64,000 bases of DNA. Origin: Serratia nevei. Its GTDB lineage: Bacteria; Pseudomonadota; Gammaproteobacteria; Enterobacterales; Enterobacteriaceae. The DNA lies in contig NZ_CP149940.1 in NCBI RefSeq assembly GCF_037948395.1, forward strand, positions 2,294,001-2,358,000, given 5' to 3'. Position numbers and translations under genes: made by a program. This document shows, piece after piece, positions 48,189 through 57,884 of the stretch. How positions within the stretch are numbered: the stretch's first letter is position 1; every line of letters starts with the position of its first letter. Under the pieces are notes generated by a model. That model saw only the letters and a list, made by a program, of their open reading frames with translations, made no database searches and had not been told where the DNA came from.

Positions 48189-49310
48189 ATGAAGTCAGGC
48201 CGCTATATAGGCGTCATGTCCGGCACCAGTCTGGACGGAATCGATGTGGTATTGGCCGCGATCGACGATCGCATGGTGGCGCAGCAGGCCAGCTATAGCC
48301 ACCCGATGCCGATGGCGCTGAAAAAAGAGATTCTGGGCATGTGCCAGGGGCAGCAGACCACGTTGGCGGCCGTCGGCCGGCTGGACGCTCAACTGGGCAC
48401 GCTGTTCGGCGAGGCGGTGCTCGGCTTGCTGAAGCAAACCGGCATCGACGCTGAGCAGATCACCGCCATCGGTTGCCACGGCCAGACGGTGTGGCACGAA
48501 CCGGAAGGCGACGCGCGTTTCTCGATGCAGCTCGGCGATAACAACCGCATCGCCGCGCTGACCAATATCACCACCGTCGGCGATTTCCGCCGGCGCGACA
48601 TGGCCTACGGCGGGCAGGGCGCGCCGCTGGTGCCAGCGTTTCATCAGGCGCTGCTGGGGCATCCCGTCGAGAGGCGCATGGTGCTGAACGTCGGCGGCAT
48701 CGCCAACCTTTCTCTGCTGTTGCCCGGTACGCCGGTGCGCGGTTTCGATACCGGGCCGGGCAACATGCTGATGGACGCCTGGGTGTGGCGCCACCGTGCG
48801 CAGCCTTACGATCAGGACGGCGGCTGGGCCATGCAGGGGCGGGTTTGTTTACCGCTGTTGCAGCAGATGCTGGCGGATCCTTACTTTGCGCTGCCGGCGC
48901 CGAAAAGCACCGGCCGCGAGTATTTCAATATCGCCTGGCTGGAGCGGCAGCTGGCCGGATTGCCGGCGATGGCGCCGGTCGACGTGCAGGCCACGCTCAC
49001 GGAACTGACCGCCGTCAGCATCAGCGAACAGGTGTTGCTGGCCGGCGGGTGCGAGCGCCTGCTGGTGTGCGGCGGCGGGGCGCGCAACACGCTGCTGATG
49101 GCGCGCCTGTCTGCGCTGCTGCCGGGGACGGAGGTCGGGCTGACCGACGATTTCGGCGTCAGCGGCGACGACATGGAGGCGCTGGCCTTCGCCTGGCTGG
49201 CGTTTCGCACGCTGTCCGGCCAGGCCGGCAACCTGCCTTCGGTGACCGGCGCCAGCCGTGAAACGGTGTTGGGTGGGATTTATCCGGTTTTGCCATTGGG
49301 GGCCCGTTAG
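48189..49310 (+). CDS. anmK: Anhydro-N-acetylmuramic acid kinase AnmK
   Basis: 373-residue sugar kinase of the ASKHA fold that opens and phosphorylates 1,6-anhydroMurNAc during cell-wall recycling. It has the phosphate loop [14 protein letters not shown] at the start, [11 protein letters not shown], and [12 protein letters not shown]. The ATG at 48189 follows AGAGGAT; the longer frame from 48114 has no homologous N-terminus. Confidence 0.95.
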   Translation: MKSGRYIGVMSGTSLDGIDVVLAAIDDRMVAQQASYSHPMPMALKKEILGMCQGQQTTLAAVGRLDAQLGTLFGEAVLGLLKQTGIDAEQITAIGCHGQTVWHEPEGDARFSMQLGDNNRIAALTNITTVGDFRRRDMAYGGQGAPLVPAFHQALLGHPVERRMVLNVGGIANLSLLLPGTPVRGFDTGPGNMLMDAWVWRHRAQPYDQDGGWAMQGRVCLPLLQQMLADPYFALPAPKSTGREYFNIAWLERQLAGLPAMAPVDVQATLTELTAVSISEQVLLAGGCERLLVCGGGARNTLLMARLSALLPGTEVGLTDDFGVSGDDMEALAFAWLAFRTLSGQAGNLPSVTGASRETVLGGIYPVLPLGAR

Positions 49311-49355
49311 CTCTGTTAGGATAGCCTGTGAAGGATTTTTCTAAGGAGCAACAGC

Positions 49356-49658
49356 ATGAAAAAAGTCATTTTCGTCGCCGGCGCGCTGGCGCTGTCCGGC
49401 TGCAGCTACATCCTGCCGCAAAGCAGCCAGACGATGCACTACCAGTGCGGCACTACGCCGCTGACGGTGGCGCTCGACGGCAAGGCGAGCGAAGTCAGCC
49501 TGCTGATGGATGGCGAACAGCTGCATCTCAAGCAGGTGCTGGCGCTGACCGGTGCCAAATACAGCGACGGCAAATACACTTTTTGGTCGAAAGACCGTAA
49601 CGCCTATCTTGAGCGCAACGGCAAGGTAGTCATGAGCGACTGCGTGTTGACGGAGTGA
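49356..49658 (+). CDS. mliC: Lysozyme-inhibitor lipoprotein MliC
   Basis: 100 residues. Lipobox LSGC (Cys15), then the MliC fold with MHYQCGTTPLTV, YSDGKYTFWSKDRNAYLE and terminal SDCVLTE. It guards peptidoglycan against C-type lysozyme from hosts. E. coli has mliC (ydhA) in the same place between anmK and pdxH. AAGGAG precedes the ATG. Confidence 0.9.
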   Translation: MKKVIFVAGALALSGCSYILPQSSQTMHYQCGTTPLTVALDGKASEVSLLMDGEQLHLKQVLALTGAKYSDGKYTFWSKDRNAYLERNGKVVMSDCVLTE

Positions 49659-49746
49659 CGGTCGGCGGCGGCGTCGGAGCGATTGAGTTCCTGGCGCCGC
49701 AGGCGCAGAATGTAACGACGGATTTTTCAGTTGGTCGATAACCCAG

Positions 49747-50400
49747 ATGATTGAAAAGAATGAGTTTGATGTTGCGGACCTGCGCCGTGAATACACCCGA
49801 GGCGGCCTGCGCCGCAACGATCTGACCGCCAATCCGCTCGAACTGTTCGAGCGTTGGCTGAAACAGGCCTGCGACGCCCGCCTGGCCGATCCTACCGCCA
49901 TGTGCGTCGCGACCGTCGACGAACACGGCCAGCCTTATCAACGCATCGTGCTGCTCAAGCATTTCGATGAGCAGGGGCTGGTGTTCTACACCAACCTCGG
50001 CAGCCGCAAGGCGCAGCAGCTGGCGCAAAACCCGCATATCAGCCTGCTGTTCCCCTGGCACATGCTCGATCGCCAGGTGATTTTTCTCGGCCAGGTGGAG
50101 CGTCTGTCGACCCTCGACGTGCTGAAGTATTTCAACAGTCGCCCGAAAGACAGCCAGATCGGCGCCTGGGTATCGCAGCAATCTTCGCGCATTTCCGCGC
50201 GCGGCGTGCTGGAAAGCAAATTCCTCGAGCTGAAGCAGAAGTTCCAGCAGGGCGAGGTGCCGTTGCCGAGTTTCTGGGGCGGATTCCGCGTGAAATTCGA
50301 CTCCGTCGAGTTCTGGCAGGGCGGCGCCCATCGCCTGCATGACCGTTTCCTGTATCAGCGGGACGGGAATGACTGGAAAATTGACCGACTGGCACCCTGA
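49747..50400 (+). CDS. pdxH: Pyridoxine/pyridoxamine 5'-phosphate oxidase PdxH
   Basis: 217-residue FMN enzyme making pyridoxal 5'-phosphate. It has [18 protein letters not shown] and SRKAQQL at the FMN site, and the C-terminal signature [25 protein letters not shown]. Same length as E. coli PdxH (218). It stands with tyrS and pdxY, as in E. coli, so two vitamin B6 genes flank a tRNA synthetase gene. Confidence 0.97.
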   Translation: MIEKNEFDVADLRREYTRGGLRRNDLTANPLELFERWLKQACDARLADPTAMCVATVDEHGQPYQRIVLLKHFDEQGLVFYTNLGSRKAQQLAQNPHISLLFPWHMLDRQVIFLGQVERLSTLDVLKYFNSRPKDSQIGAWVSQQSSRISARGVLESKFLELKQKFQQGEVPLPSFWGGFRVKFDSVEFWQGGAHRLHDRFLYQRDGNDWKIDRLAP

Positions 50401-50539
50401 AGACGGAAAATCCCCTCTAAGCGCTGGTGCTGACGCCGCCGGCGCTTTATTCTATGCGCTACCCTGAATTTTTTATTTCGCCACTGGGCGAAAGGCCGTG
50501 TACCGGCAAAGGTGCATTCGTTTATACATGGAGTCATTG

Positions 50540-51814
50540 ATGGCAAGCAGCAACTTGATTAAACAACTGCAAGAGCGGGGCCTCGTTGCCCAGGTTACGG
50601 ATGAGGAAGCGTTAGCGGAGCGACTGGCGCAAGGGCCAATTGCACTGTATTGCGGTTTCGATCCGACCGCTGACAGCTTGCATTTGGGCCATCTGGTTCC
50701 TCTGTTGTGCCTGAAGCGCTTCCAGCTGGCCGGCCACAAGCCGGTCGCACTGGTGGGCGGCGCCACCGGCCTCATCGGCGATCCGAGCTTCAAAGCGGCG
50801 GAGCGCAAGCTGAACACCACCGATACGGTGAACGAGTGGGTCGAGAAGATCCGCAAGCAGGTTTCTCCGTTCCTCGATTTCGACTGCGGCAGCAACAGCG
50901 CCATCGCGGCCAACAACTACGACTGGTTCGGCGGCATGAACGTGCTGACCTTCCTGCGTGACATCGGCAAGCACTTCTCCGTCAACCAGATGATCAATAA
51001 GGAAGCGGTTAAGCAGCGCCTGAATCGCGACGACTCCGGCATCTCCTTCACCGAGTTTTCCTATAACCTGCTGCAGGGCTTCGATTTCTCCGAGCTGTAC
51101 AACCGCCACCAGGTGGAGCTGCAGATCGGCGGTTCCGATCAGTGGGGCAACATCACCTCGGGTATCGATCTGACGCGTCGCCAGCACCAGAAGCAGGTGT
51201 TCGGTCTGACCGTGCCGTTGATCACCAAAGCAGACGGCACCAAGTTCGGCAAAACCGAAGGCGGCGCGGTCTGGCTGGCGCCGGAAAAAACCAGCCCGTA
51301 CAAGTTCTACCAGTTCTGGATCAACACCGCCGATGCCGACGTTTACCGCTTCCTGAAGTTCTTCACCTTCATGAGCCTGGAAGACATCAACGCGCTGGAA
51401 GAAGAAGACAAGAACAGCGGCAAGGCGCCACGAGCCCAGTACGTGCTGGCGGAAGAAGTGACCGGCATGGTGCACGGTGCGGAAGGCCTGGCGGCCGCGA
51501 AGCGCATCACCCAGAGCCTGTTCTCCGGCGCGCTGCACGACATGACCGAAGCGGACTTCGCCCAGCTGGCGCAGGACGGCATGCCGACCATCAAACTGGA
51601 TGGCGACGCCGATCTGCAGCAGGCGTTGGTGAATGCCGAACTGGTGCCGTCACGCGGCCAGGCGCGCACCATGATCGGTTCCAACGCGGTGACCATCAAC
51701 GGCGAGAAGCAGTCCGATGCCGAATACCGCTTCAGCGATTCAGACCGTCTGTTCGGCCGCTACACGCTGCTGCGCCGCGGCAAGAAACACTACTGCCTGG
51801 TGGATTGGCAATAA
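50540..51814 (+). CDS. tyrS: Tyrosyl-tRNA synthetase TyrS
   Basis: 424-residue class I synthetase. The ATP-binding HLGH lies in [14 protein letters not shown], the KMSKS equivalent is KFGKT in [12 protein letters not shown], and a C-terminal S4 domain ([19 protein letters not shown]) binds tRNA. The ATG at 50540 (MASSNLIK) equals the E. coli start and length; a frame extension to 50498 has no homologue. Confidence 0.98.
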   Translation: MASSNLIKQLQERGLVAQVTDEEALAERLAQGPIALYCGFDPTADSLHLGHLVPLLCLKRFQLAGHKPVALVGGATGLIGDPSFKAAERKLNTTDTVNEWVEKIRKQVSPFLDFDCGSNSAIAANNYDWFGGMNVLTFLRDIGKHFSVNQMINKEAVKQRLNRDDSGISFTEFSYNLLQGFDFSELYNRHQVELQIGGSDQWGNITSGIDLTRRQHQKQVFGLTVPLITKADGTKFGKTEGGAVWLAPEKTSPYKFYQFWINTADADVYRFLKFFTFMSLEDINALEEEDKNSGKAPRAQYVLAEEVTGMVHGAEGLAAAKRITQSLFSGALHDMTEADFAQLAQDGMPTIKLDGDADLQQALVNAELVPSRGQARTMIGSNAVTINGEKQSDAEYRFSDSDRLFGRYTLLRRGKKHYCLVDWQ

Positions 51815-51828
51815 CGAATAATGACGGT

Positions 51829-51856
51829 AAGGGGCCCTGGCGGCCCCTTTATTTTT
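51829..51856 (+). terminator. tyrS terminator
   Basis: Stem aaggggcc/ggcccctt with a short loop and tattttt tail, between tyrS and pdxY. Confidence 0.75.
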
Positions 51857-51897
51857 GGGCAGCCGCCCGGCTGCCGTATTCCGAACGAGTTCTGTCG

Positions 51898-52758
51898 ATG
51901 AAAAACATTCTTTCTATCCAGTCGCACGTGGTGTTTGGTCACGCCGGCAACAGTGCGGCGGAGTTCCCGATGCGCCGCATGGGCGTCAACGTCTGGCCGC
52001 TAAACACGGTGCAGTTCTCCAACCATACGCAATACGGTCAGTGGACCGGCTGCGTCATGCCGGCCAGCCACCTGACCGAGATCGCGCAGGGCATCGCCAA
52101 TATCGATCAGCTGAAACGCTGTGATGCGGTGTTGAGTGGCTATATCGGTTCGCCGGAGCAGGGCGACCATATTCTGGAGATCGTGCGTCAGGTTAAGCAG
52201 GCGAACCCGAATGCCTGGTATTTCTGCGATCCGGTGATGGGGCATCCGGAAAAAGGCTGTATCGTGGCGCCGGGCGTGGCCGAGTTTCACTGCCGCCAGG
52301 CGCTGCCGTGCAGCGACATGATGGCGCCGAACCTGCTGGAATTGGAGATGCTGAGCCAGATGGCCGTCGCCGACGTGGCCGATGCGGTGCAGGCCGCCCG
52401 CGCGCTGATCGCCAAAGGGCCGCGGCTGGTGCTGGTCAAGCACCTGGCCCGCGCCGGCTATCATGCCGACTGTTTCGAAATGCTGCTGGTGACGGCGGAC
52501 GAGGCCTGGCACATCAGCCGGCCGCTGGTGGACTTCGGCGCGCGTCAGCCGGTCGGCGTCGGCGATTTGACCAGTGGTCTGCTGCTGGTGGATCTGCTGA
52601 AGGGCGAGGCGTTGGATAAAGCGCTGGAGCACGTGACCGCCGCCGTGTATGAGGTGATGCTGACCACGCAGGAGATGGGCGAGTACGAACTGCAGGTGGT
52701 GGCGGCGCAGGATCGGATCGTGCAGCCGCGCAGCGAGTTCAAAGCGGTCAAACTGTAA
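51898..52758 (+). CDS. pdxY: Pyridoxal kinase PdxY
   Basis: 286 residues, ribokinase-like fold; phosphorylates pyridoxal in the B6 salvage pathway. It has [21 protein letters not shown] at the substrate site, [11 protein letters not shown], and the anion-hole motif [11 protein letters not shown] with the catalytic Asp. The reading frame is open far upstream, but only as a shadow of tyrS. Confidence 0.96.
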   Translation: MKNILSIQSHVVFGHAGNSAAEFPMRRMGVNVWPLNTVQFSNHTQYGQWTGCVMPASHLTEIAQGIANIDQLKRCDAVLSGYIGSPEQGDHILEIVRQVKQANPNAWYFCDPVMGHPEKGCIVAPGVAEFHCRQALPCSDMMAPNLLELEMLSQMAVADVADAVQAARALIAKGPRLVLVKHLARAGYHADCFEMLLVTADEAWHISRPLVDFGARQPVGVGDLTSGLLLVDLLKGEALDKALEHVTAAVYEVMLTTQEMGEYELQVVAAQDRIVQPRSEFKAVKL

Positions 52759-52798
52759 GTAGCATTCGGCCCCGGCGACAGCCGCCGGGGCCCGATGT

Positions 52799-53404
52799 TT
52801 ACTTCAATCCTTCGGCGTTCAGCGCCGCATCTACCGCCGGGCGCGCCGCAACGCGATCGAACCAGGCCGCCAGATGGGCGTGCTTGCGCACGTCGAACTG
52901 CAGGGCAAACGCCCAACGCAACACGGTGAACAGGTAGGCGTCGGCCACGCTGAAACGGCTTCCCAACAGGAAATGCTGCTTCGCCAGCACCGAATCCAGA
53001 TAGCTGAACTGCTGCTCCAGCTTGGCGCGCGCGATGGTTTTATATTCCTCGGGCGTTTTCGGGTTGAACAGCGGGCTGAATCCTTTGTGCAGCTCGGTGG
53101 CGATGTAGTTCAGCCATTCGATCGCGTGGTAGCGCGACAGGGTGCCCGCCGCCGGGATCAGGTTGCGGTCCGGCACGCGGTCCGCCAGGTATTGCACGAT
53201 CGCCACGCCCTCGGTCAGCAGGCTGCCGTCATCCAGCTGCAGCGCCGGTACCTGTCCCTTGGGGTTGATGGTGAGGTAATCGGCGCCGCTCTCGGTTTTC
53301 TTCTGCGCCAGGTCGACCTTCTCCGCCGTAAAATCCAGCCCTGCCTCACGCAGCACGATATGCGGGGACAGCGAACAGGCGCCGGCTTTATAGAACAGTT
53401 TCAT
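52799..53404 (-). CDS. gstA: Glutathione S-transferase GstA
   Basis: 201-residue bacterial beta-class GST with the active-site Cys10 in [10 protein letters not shown], the thioredoxin-like N-terminal domain (1-80) with [18 protein letters not shown], and an all-helical C-terminal domain with [14 protein letters not shown]. Same place after pdxY as in E. coli. GGAG precedes the ATG. Confidence 0.95.
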   Translation of the reverse strand: MKLFYKAGACSLSPHIVLREAGLDFTAEKVDLAQKKTESGADYLTINPKGQVPALQLDDGSLLTEGVAIVQYLADRVPDRNLIPAAGTLSRYHAIEWLNYIATELHKGFSPLFNPKTPEEYKTIARAKLEQQFSYLDSVLAKQHFLLGSRFSVADAYLFTVLRWAFALQFDVRKHAHLAAWFDRVAARPAVDAALNAEGLK

Positions 53405-53496
53405 CGGAAGCTCCTTGTTGATGACGAATGACGGGCATGCTTAACCTCTCATCGTAGTCCCATAGCGCCAAAATTACAGCGGCTTAGCTAACAAAT

Positions 53497-54381
53497 TTAA
53501 CCGATGATCGCCTCGGCGGGCTGCAGCTGCGTCAGCGTTGCGGCGATCTGCTGCTGCAGCGCCTGCGGCGCCACCTGCATCGGCGAGCGCAGCTCGTTGG
53601 CGATCAGCCCCTGCTGGGCCAGCACCGTCTTGACCGGCGCCGGATTGGGGAAGCTGAACATCTGGTGGATCATCGGCAGCAGCTCATAGAAGTTGCTGCG
53701 CGCCGCGGCCAGATCGCCTGCGGCGACCTGCTGCGTCAGCTGAACGAAGCGTTCCGGGTGAACATGGGCCGCGGCGGAAATGGCGCCGGTGCCGCCGAGA
53801 CACAGCGTGGTGAGGATCAGATTGTCTTCCCCGGTCATCACATCGATCTCGCCGTCGGCGATCAGCGCCATGGTGGCGTCAGGGTTGCCGCCGCAGTCCT
53901 TGATGGCGGCGATGCGCGGGTGGCGTGCGAGCCGGCGCAGCGTAGCCAGCTCCATGGCGATGCCGGTGCGTTGCGGAATGTTGTACAGGATCACCGGCAC
54001 GGTTGAGGCGTCGGCCAGCTGGGTGAAATAGTCGATCAGGCCGCATTGCGAAGGGCGGATGTAGTAAGGCGCCGGGATCAGCACGCCGGCGATATCGCGC
54101 AGCTGAATAGCCTGCTGCATTTGCAGCGTGGCGACCATGTTATTGCCGGACAGGCCCATCACCACCTGATGGGCGGGCGCCACGTCCAGCACGGCGTCGA
54201 GCACCGCCAGCTGTTCTTCTTTGCTCAGCGCGGCGGCTTCACCGGTGGAGCCGCAGACCACCAGACCCTCGATGCCGGCGTCGAGCAGGTGCCGCGCCAG
54301 GCGTTTCACCGCCGGCAGATCGACGGCATCGTGATTGAAAGGGGTAACCATCGCCACCCAAATACCCGAAAATGAGGCCAT
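53497..54381 (-). CDS. DapA-type dihydrodipicolinate synthase paralogue
   Basis: 294-residue TIM-barrel lyase of the DapA/NAL family. The residues that do chemistry in E. coli DapA are kept at nearly the same numbers: Schiff-base Lys161 (AAIKDCGGN), Tyr133, Arg138 (QRTG), Tyr107 and the CGSTGE loop. A dihydrodipicolinate synthase activity is therefore plausible, but the true housekeeping dapA normally lies next to bamC, so this is probably a second copy or a related 2-keto-acid aldolase. The leader can form competing hairpins. Confidence 0.88.
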   Translation of the reverse strand: MASFSGIWVAMVTPFNHDAVDLPAVKRLARHLLDAGIEGLVVCGSTGEAAALSKEEQLAVLDAVLDVAPAHQVVMGLSGNNMVATLQMQQAIQLRDIAGVLIPAPYYIRPSQCGLIDYFTQLADASTVPVILYNIPQRTGIAMELATLRRLARHPRIAAIKDCGGNPDATMALIADGEIDVMTGEDNLILTTLCLGGTGAISAAAHVHPERFVQLTQQVAAGDLAAARSNFYELLPMIHQMFSFPNPAPVKTVLAQQGLIANELRSPMQVAPQALQQQIAATLTQLQPAEAIIG

Positions 54382-54412
54382 AAAATATTCCTTCTGTGTG
54401 ACCGACAGAGAA

Positions 54413-54496
54413 GCCAGATGAGAAAATTGAAGGCGGGGCGTTGCGTGCCATCCAGTCAGCTCATCTGACGGGACAGCTCGCCCCGGTCAAATGAGC
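54413..54496 (-). promoter_or_regulatory. Structured leader of the dapA paralogue
   Basis: In the minus-strand RNA the segment from 54469 to 54459 can pair either with 54496-54486 (11 bp, one wobble) or, as far as 54460, with 54422-54413 (10 bp, one wobble). A further ggggcg/cgcccc pairing joins 54484-54479 and 54440-54435. These folds exclude each other, as in attenuators or riboswitches. No known riboswitch class was recognised. Confidence 0.4.
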
Positions 54497-54631
54497 GTCT
54501 GTTTCTTCGATTTTACCGCCGCCAAACCGCCAATAGGCAACGCGGGCGTCATCAGAATGTCAGCGTTGCGTGGGTAGGCCATGGCGGTCTCGCGAAAAGG
54601 GGAAGTGGGGTGATAATGAATAGTCTTCATC
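54491..54631 (-). CDS. Possible 47-residue small ORF before the dapA paralogue
   Basis: An open frame MKTIHYHPTSPF... of 47 codons ends inside the structured leader. It has no clear ribosome-binding site and no recognised homologue. It could be a leader peptide, a gene remnant or chance; it is listed because it would be read through the leader hairpins. Confidence 0.2.
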
Positions 54632-54742
54632 AGGCTGTCAATTTACAACAGATTGATAACATTGTTATTCATGATTCGTCGGCGGGAATGAGTTTGGCTA
54701 ATAAATAAAAATCCCCGCGGCGGCGGGGAGGGTTTGGCCGGC

Positions 54743-55006
54743 TCAGCGCGGCGGGCGGGAGCCGATGGTGGCGGACCAGCTGAAGGTGTCGCCGCTCGGC
54801 CGGTAGCGGTTGGCCTTGCGTTCTGCACGCTCCGCCTTGGCGAGCTTCGCTCTGGCGGCCATGATGCGCGCCACCACTTCATCCTTGACCTTGTGCTGTT
54901 CGGCGTTGGTCAGTGGCCGCCCATGGCTTTTGCGCGCCTTGTCCAGTTCGGTTTTCACTTCCCGCTGTTCGCTTTCCGTCATCTCTTTCAACGTCAACTT
55001 TTTCAT
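54743..55006 (-). CDS. DUF3811 protein, YjbD-like
   Basis: 87 residues, highly charged and helical: KKLTLKEMTESEQREVKTEL, HGRPLTNAE, then a Lys/Ala-rich helix and the conserved FSWSATIGSRPPR end. E. coli YjbD shares these three blocks. No membrane span or signal. Function unknown. The ATG at 55006 is preceded by a weak AG-rich site. Confidence 0.82.
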   Translation of the reverse strand: MKKLTLKEMTESEQREVKTELDKARKSHGRPLTNAEQHKVKDEVVARIMAARAKLAKAERAERKANRYRPSGDTFSWSATIGSRPPR

Positions 55007-55101
55007 CTGTGCCGCCCGTTCGGTGAAGTTGACTTACAGTTTAGCGGCGTTATGTGACCGAAAATGTTATGGGCATAACGAAAATACCCGGTAAGCCGGC
55101 A

Positions 55102-55797
55102 TTACACCTCTTCCAGCAGATCGTCGACAAAGCGCCGCATGCGTTCGGTGCGCAGTTCGGCCATGTGCCGCCCGGCGGCGGTCTGGAAGCCGTCTTGCAG
55201 TTTGAACAGCTTGGTTTCGAAGTGGTCCAGGCTGAAACGCTTGTCGTCATATTGACGATGTTCGGCCCGCGGATCGGCGGCGTCATACAGCGCGCTGCGC
55301 ATGCGGCCGCCGATATAAAAGCAGCGCGCCACGCCGATAAGACCGATGGCGTCGAGGCGATCGGCATCCTGCAGGATCTTCGCCTCCAGCGTTTGCGGGG
55401 GGATGCCGGCGGAAAAACTGTGCGCTTCGATGGCGTGAGCCACCGCCGCGATATCCGCCGGTGCCCATTCCAGCCGGGTCAGCGTCAACGTGGCTTGCTC
55501 CGCCGCCATGCGCGAGGCCAGATGGCGCTGCGGCGAGTTTTTTTCCACCGCGACGGCGTCGTGCAGCAGCACCGCCGCGCAGAGAATGCGCCGGTCGCCA
55601 CCTTCCAGCTTGCTGATTCGGCGGCAGTTCTTCCAGACCCGGTGCAGGTGCGCGACGTCATGCGAACCGTCGTCCGACTCGAGGGTCAGCGGCAGCAACG
55701 TTTGCGCCAGCGCTTGGTAGGGTGAGAAAGGTTGTAACAGCTCTTGCGTCAGCGAGGGTAAAGACACGTTCAGCTCCTGTTGGGGGAAATCGGTCAA
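55102..55797 (-). CDS. HD-domain metal-dependent phosphohydrolase, YedJ-like
   Basis: 231 residues. HD motifs in order: SHDVAHLHRVW (first His), AVLLHDAVAVEKNSPQ (His-Asp), HAIEAHSFS, and ILQDADRLDAIG (last Asp). It is similar in length and motif layout to E. coli YedJ. A nucleotide or other phosphate ester is the likely substrate but the true one is unknown. Alone between short intergenic gaps. Confidence 0.88.
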   Translation of the reverse strand: MTDFPQQELNVSLPSLTQELLQPFSPYQALAQTLLPLTLESDDGSHDVAHLHRVWKNCRRISKLEGGDRRILCAAVLLHDAVAVEKNSPQRHLASRMAAEQATLTLTRLEWAPADIAAVAHAIEAHSFSAGIPPQTLEAKILQDADRLDAIGLIGVARCFYIGGRMRSALYDAADPRAEHRQYDDKRFSLDHFETKLFKLQDGFQTAAGRHMAELRTERMRRFVDDLLEEV

Positions 55798-55998
55798 TCA
55801 GCATAGCCGCGCCGGATGCCGGGAGAATGACAGTAAAACGGCTATTGTTTACTAAAGTGCAACCCACTATTGTCATAACTGCGGTTTTTGCAGCGAAACA
55901 AGCAACCTAGAATAGCCGCATTCCGCCGTCTCCGCTTGGTGAGAGCCTGTGTCCGCGGGGATGGCCGGAATATCCTCATCAGCCATTGGAGAAGAGAC

Positions 55999-56391
55999 AT
56001 GCCAACCCCTCTTGAGATAGTGCGCGCAACCTATGAAGGTAGTTCCGAAGAAAACGGCCGTAATCTGCTGGCGGCGCTGGCCCCCGATGCCGAGTGGACC
56101 GAAGCCGCCGGTTTCCCCTATGCCGGTACCTATATCGGCCCGGAAAATATCATCAAGAACGTGCATCAGCGTCTGGGCAGCGAATGGCAAGGCTACCGCG
56201 CCGATGTCGACCACTTTTACGACGCCGGCGACAATGTGATCGCGCAAGGTTTTTATCACGGCACCTACCGGGCCACCGGCAAATCCTTCAGCGCCTCTTT
56301 TGCGCATATTTATACGCTGCGCGCCGGCAAAATCGTGAAGTTCGTGCAGATTGTCGACAGCGCTAAAGTGCTGGAAGCGATGCAGCCTTAA
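55999..56391 (+). CDS. NTF2/SnoaL-like protein, first
   Basis: 130 residues of the SnoaL/ketosteroid-isomerase fold: LEIVRATYEG helix, LAPDAEWTEAAGFPYAGTYIGPENI, FYHGTYRATGKSFSASFAHIYTLRAGKIVKFVQIVDS strands (given here as blocks HGTYRATGKSF and AGKIVKFVQ). Enzymatic role unknown. The ATG at 55999 follows GGAGAAGAG. It overlaps the next, convergent gene by 4 bases. Confidence 0.82.
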   Translation: MPTPLEIVRATYEGSSEENGRNLLAALAPDAEWTEAAGFPYAGTYIGPENIIKNVHQRLGSEWQGYRADVDHFYDAGDNVIAQGFYHGTYRATGKSFSASFAHIYTLRAGKIVKFVQIVDSAKVLEAMQP

Positions 56392-56657
56392 TCGCCGCTG
56401 CGCTTGCCGAATTTGCGGTCGAACTCGCGCCGGTAACCCCGGGCCTTGTTGCGATCGCGGATCCACAGATAGCCGCACACCAGCGCAACCGCTCCCGAGA
56501 AGGTGACGTTGCGCATATCCCGGTCATACCAAAACACCAGCAGCGCATCCAGCGCCGCAATCAGCGCGATCCATTTATACATATGGGATTGACGCCGCGT
56601 GGCGGCGTTGAGTCGCTTTAACTGTCTGGCTTCGTCCAACACCGGCTTTTGCTGCAT
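56388..56657 (-). CDS. Small two-span membrane protein
   Basis: 89 residues; two hydrophobic segments (about 27-43, KWIALIAALDALLVFWY; 52-65, FSGAVALVCGYLW) between very basic ends (KARGYRREFDRKFGKR). I recognise no family. The first ATG at 56657 is used; an internal ATG after 25 residues would leave only the two spans. Confidence 0.7.
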   Translation of the reverse strand: MQQKPVLDEARQLKRLNAATRRQSHMYKWIALIAALDALLVFWYDRDMRNVTFSGAVALVCGYLWIRDRNKARGYRREFDRKFGKRSGD

Positions 56658-56933
56658 AGCATTTCGTTATCATCAGGCTGTTCACGCTAAATTAGCAGAA
56701 TTTCCCTCACCGTCGCAAAGATTAACGCGCGGTGCTATGCGGTTTTCACCGCCCCTGGCGCGGCGCAGAAAATTTGTGCGCGGGTGCTTGAATTGTCCAT
56801 TGGGCGTGGTAGGTTATTTATTCGATATTTTTGGTTTTTTATTCAATTCTCGCCGTGTCATCAAGCTGCAGCACTGGGCGGTTAACGTGATGGGTTCGAT
56901 ACATGCGGCGGTTAACTTCGGCAGGAGGATGTG

Positions 56934-57314
56934 ATGAACGATAAAACGGCACGCCCGCAGGATGTGGTTCAACAACAGCTTGACGCCTATAACGCCCGCG
57001 ACATCGATGCCTTCATGGCCTGCTGGGCGGACGACGCGCAGTATTACGAGCATCCCGACACGCTGCTGGCCAGCGGTAAGGCGGCGATCCGCGAACGGCA
57101 TCTGGTGCGTTTCCAGGAGCCGAGTCTGTACGGCGAACGGATAAAGCGCATGGCGGTGGGGAACATGGTGGTCGATCAGGAAGTGGTGACGCGCAACTTC
57201 CCGCAGGGGCGCGGCAAAATGGATGTCATCGCCATCTACGAAGTGGAACAGGGGCGGATCGCCAAAGCCTGGTTCAAGATCGGCCCCTGCGTGCCGGATG
57301 AAGGCGCGCTCTAG
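56934..57314 (+). CDS. NTF2/SnoaL-like protein, second
   Basis: 126 residues, also SnoaL/steroid isomerase-like: VVQQQLDAYNARDIDAFMACWADDAQYYEHPDTLLASG is the typical start (blocks AYNARDIDAFMACW and ADDAQYYEHP), ending AWFKIGPC. The ATG at 56934 was preferred over GTG 56931 because AGGAGG then has a 5-base spacer. Not closely similar to the first SnoaL-like gene 540 bp upstream. Confidence 0.82.
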   Translation: MNDKTARPQDVVQQQLDAYNARDIDAFMACWADDAQYYEHPDTLLASGKAAIRERHLVRFQEPSLYGERIKRMAVGNMVVDQEVVTRNFPQGRGKMDVIAIYEVEQGRIAKAWFKIGPCVPDEGAL

Positions 57315-57321
57315 CCGCGCA

Positions 57322-57702
57322 TTATTGCAACGCCATCACCGCCTCTATCTCTACGCACACCTGAGGTGAGAACAACGCGCTGACCGCCACCAATGAACAG
57401 GCCGGCAGCGCGCCATCGACATAGTCAAACAGCACCGGGCGCACGCCCGCCAGATCGGCAATGTCGGTCAGGAACACGCTGATTTTAATCAATGCCTTGA
57501 GATTCACGCCTTCGCTGGCGGCGATGGTCGCCAGCTGTTCGAGGATCTCCTGCGTCTGTTCCGGCGCGCTCAAGCCTTGCGCGTCGGTGGCGAAGGCCGT
57601 CAATCCCGACACGTACAGGCGATCGCCGTGGCGTACCGCATGCACATAGGGGCCGCCCGGCGTAGGCAACTGCGGATAATTCGTGCGTTTTAATGATGTC
57701 AT
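57322..57702 (-). CDS. RidA-family (YjgF/Rid) protein
   Basis: 126 residues with the Rid fold: GGPYVHAVRHGDRLYVSGLTAF at the start and a C-terminal ACSLVAVSALFSPQVCVEIEAVMAL. The Arg that defines true RidA imine deaminases (R in xxRxxV, followed by E) is replaced here by Ser-Leu-Val, so activity as 2-iminobutanoate deaminase is doubtful. ATG at 57702; a GTG/ATG-side extension to 57741 is less likely. Confidence 0.85.
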   Translation of the reverse strand: MTSLKRTNYPQLPTPGGPYVHAVRHGDRLYVSGLTAFATDAQGLSAPEQTQEILEQLATIAASEGVNLKALIKISVFLTDIADLAGVRPVLFDYVDGALPACSLVAVSALFSPQVCVEIEAVMALQ

Positions 57703-57884
57703 GATCAAACCCCGCGCAAGACCGGTTAATAAAATCGACAAACTTGGTTAGGATACTGAGGAAACGGCGGCCAGACGCCGCACACCGATGATATCTGAGA
57801 GTATCATCCCTCTTTATTTTACACGTCGTCTCTCACGCGAATGTGACAGTGCGGCGCAGATCGGCCACAAGGACGCATGAGACG

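Noticed and set aside
51142..52758. 538-codon plus-strand frame starting inside tyrS
   Set aside because: Only its last 286 codons are a gene (pdxY); the rest is an alternative frame of tyrS.
54382..54742. Lysine riboswitch before the dapA paralogue
   Set aside because: Conserved lysine-riboswitch core segments are absent; only generic competing hairpins are seen.
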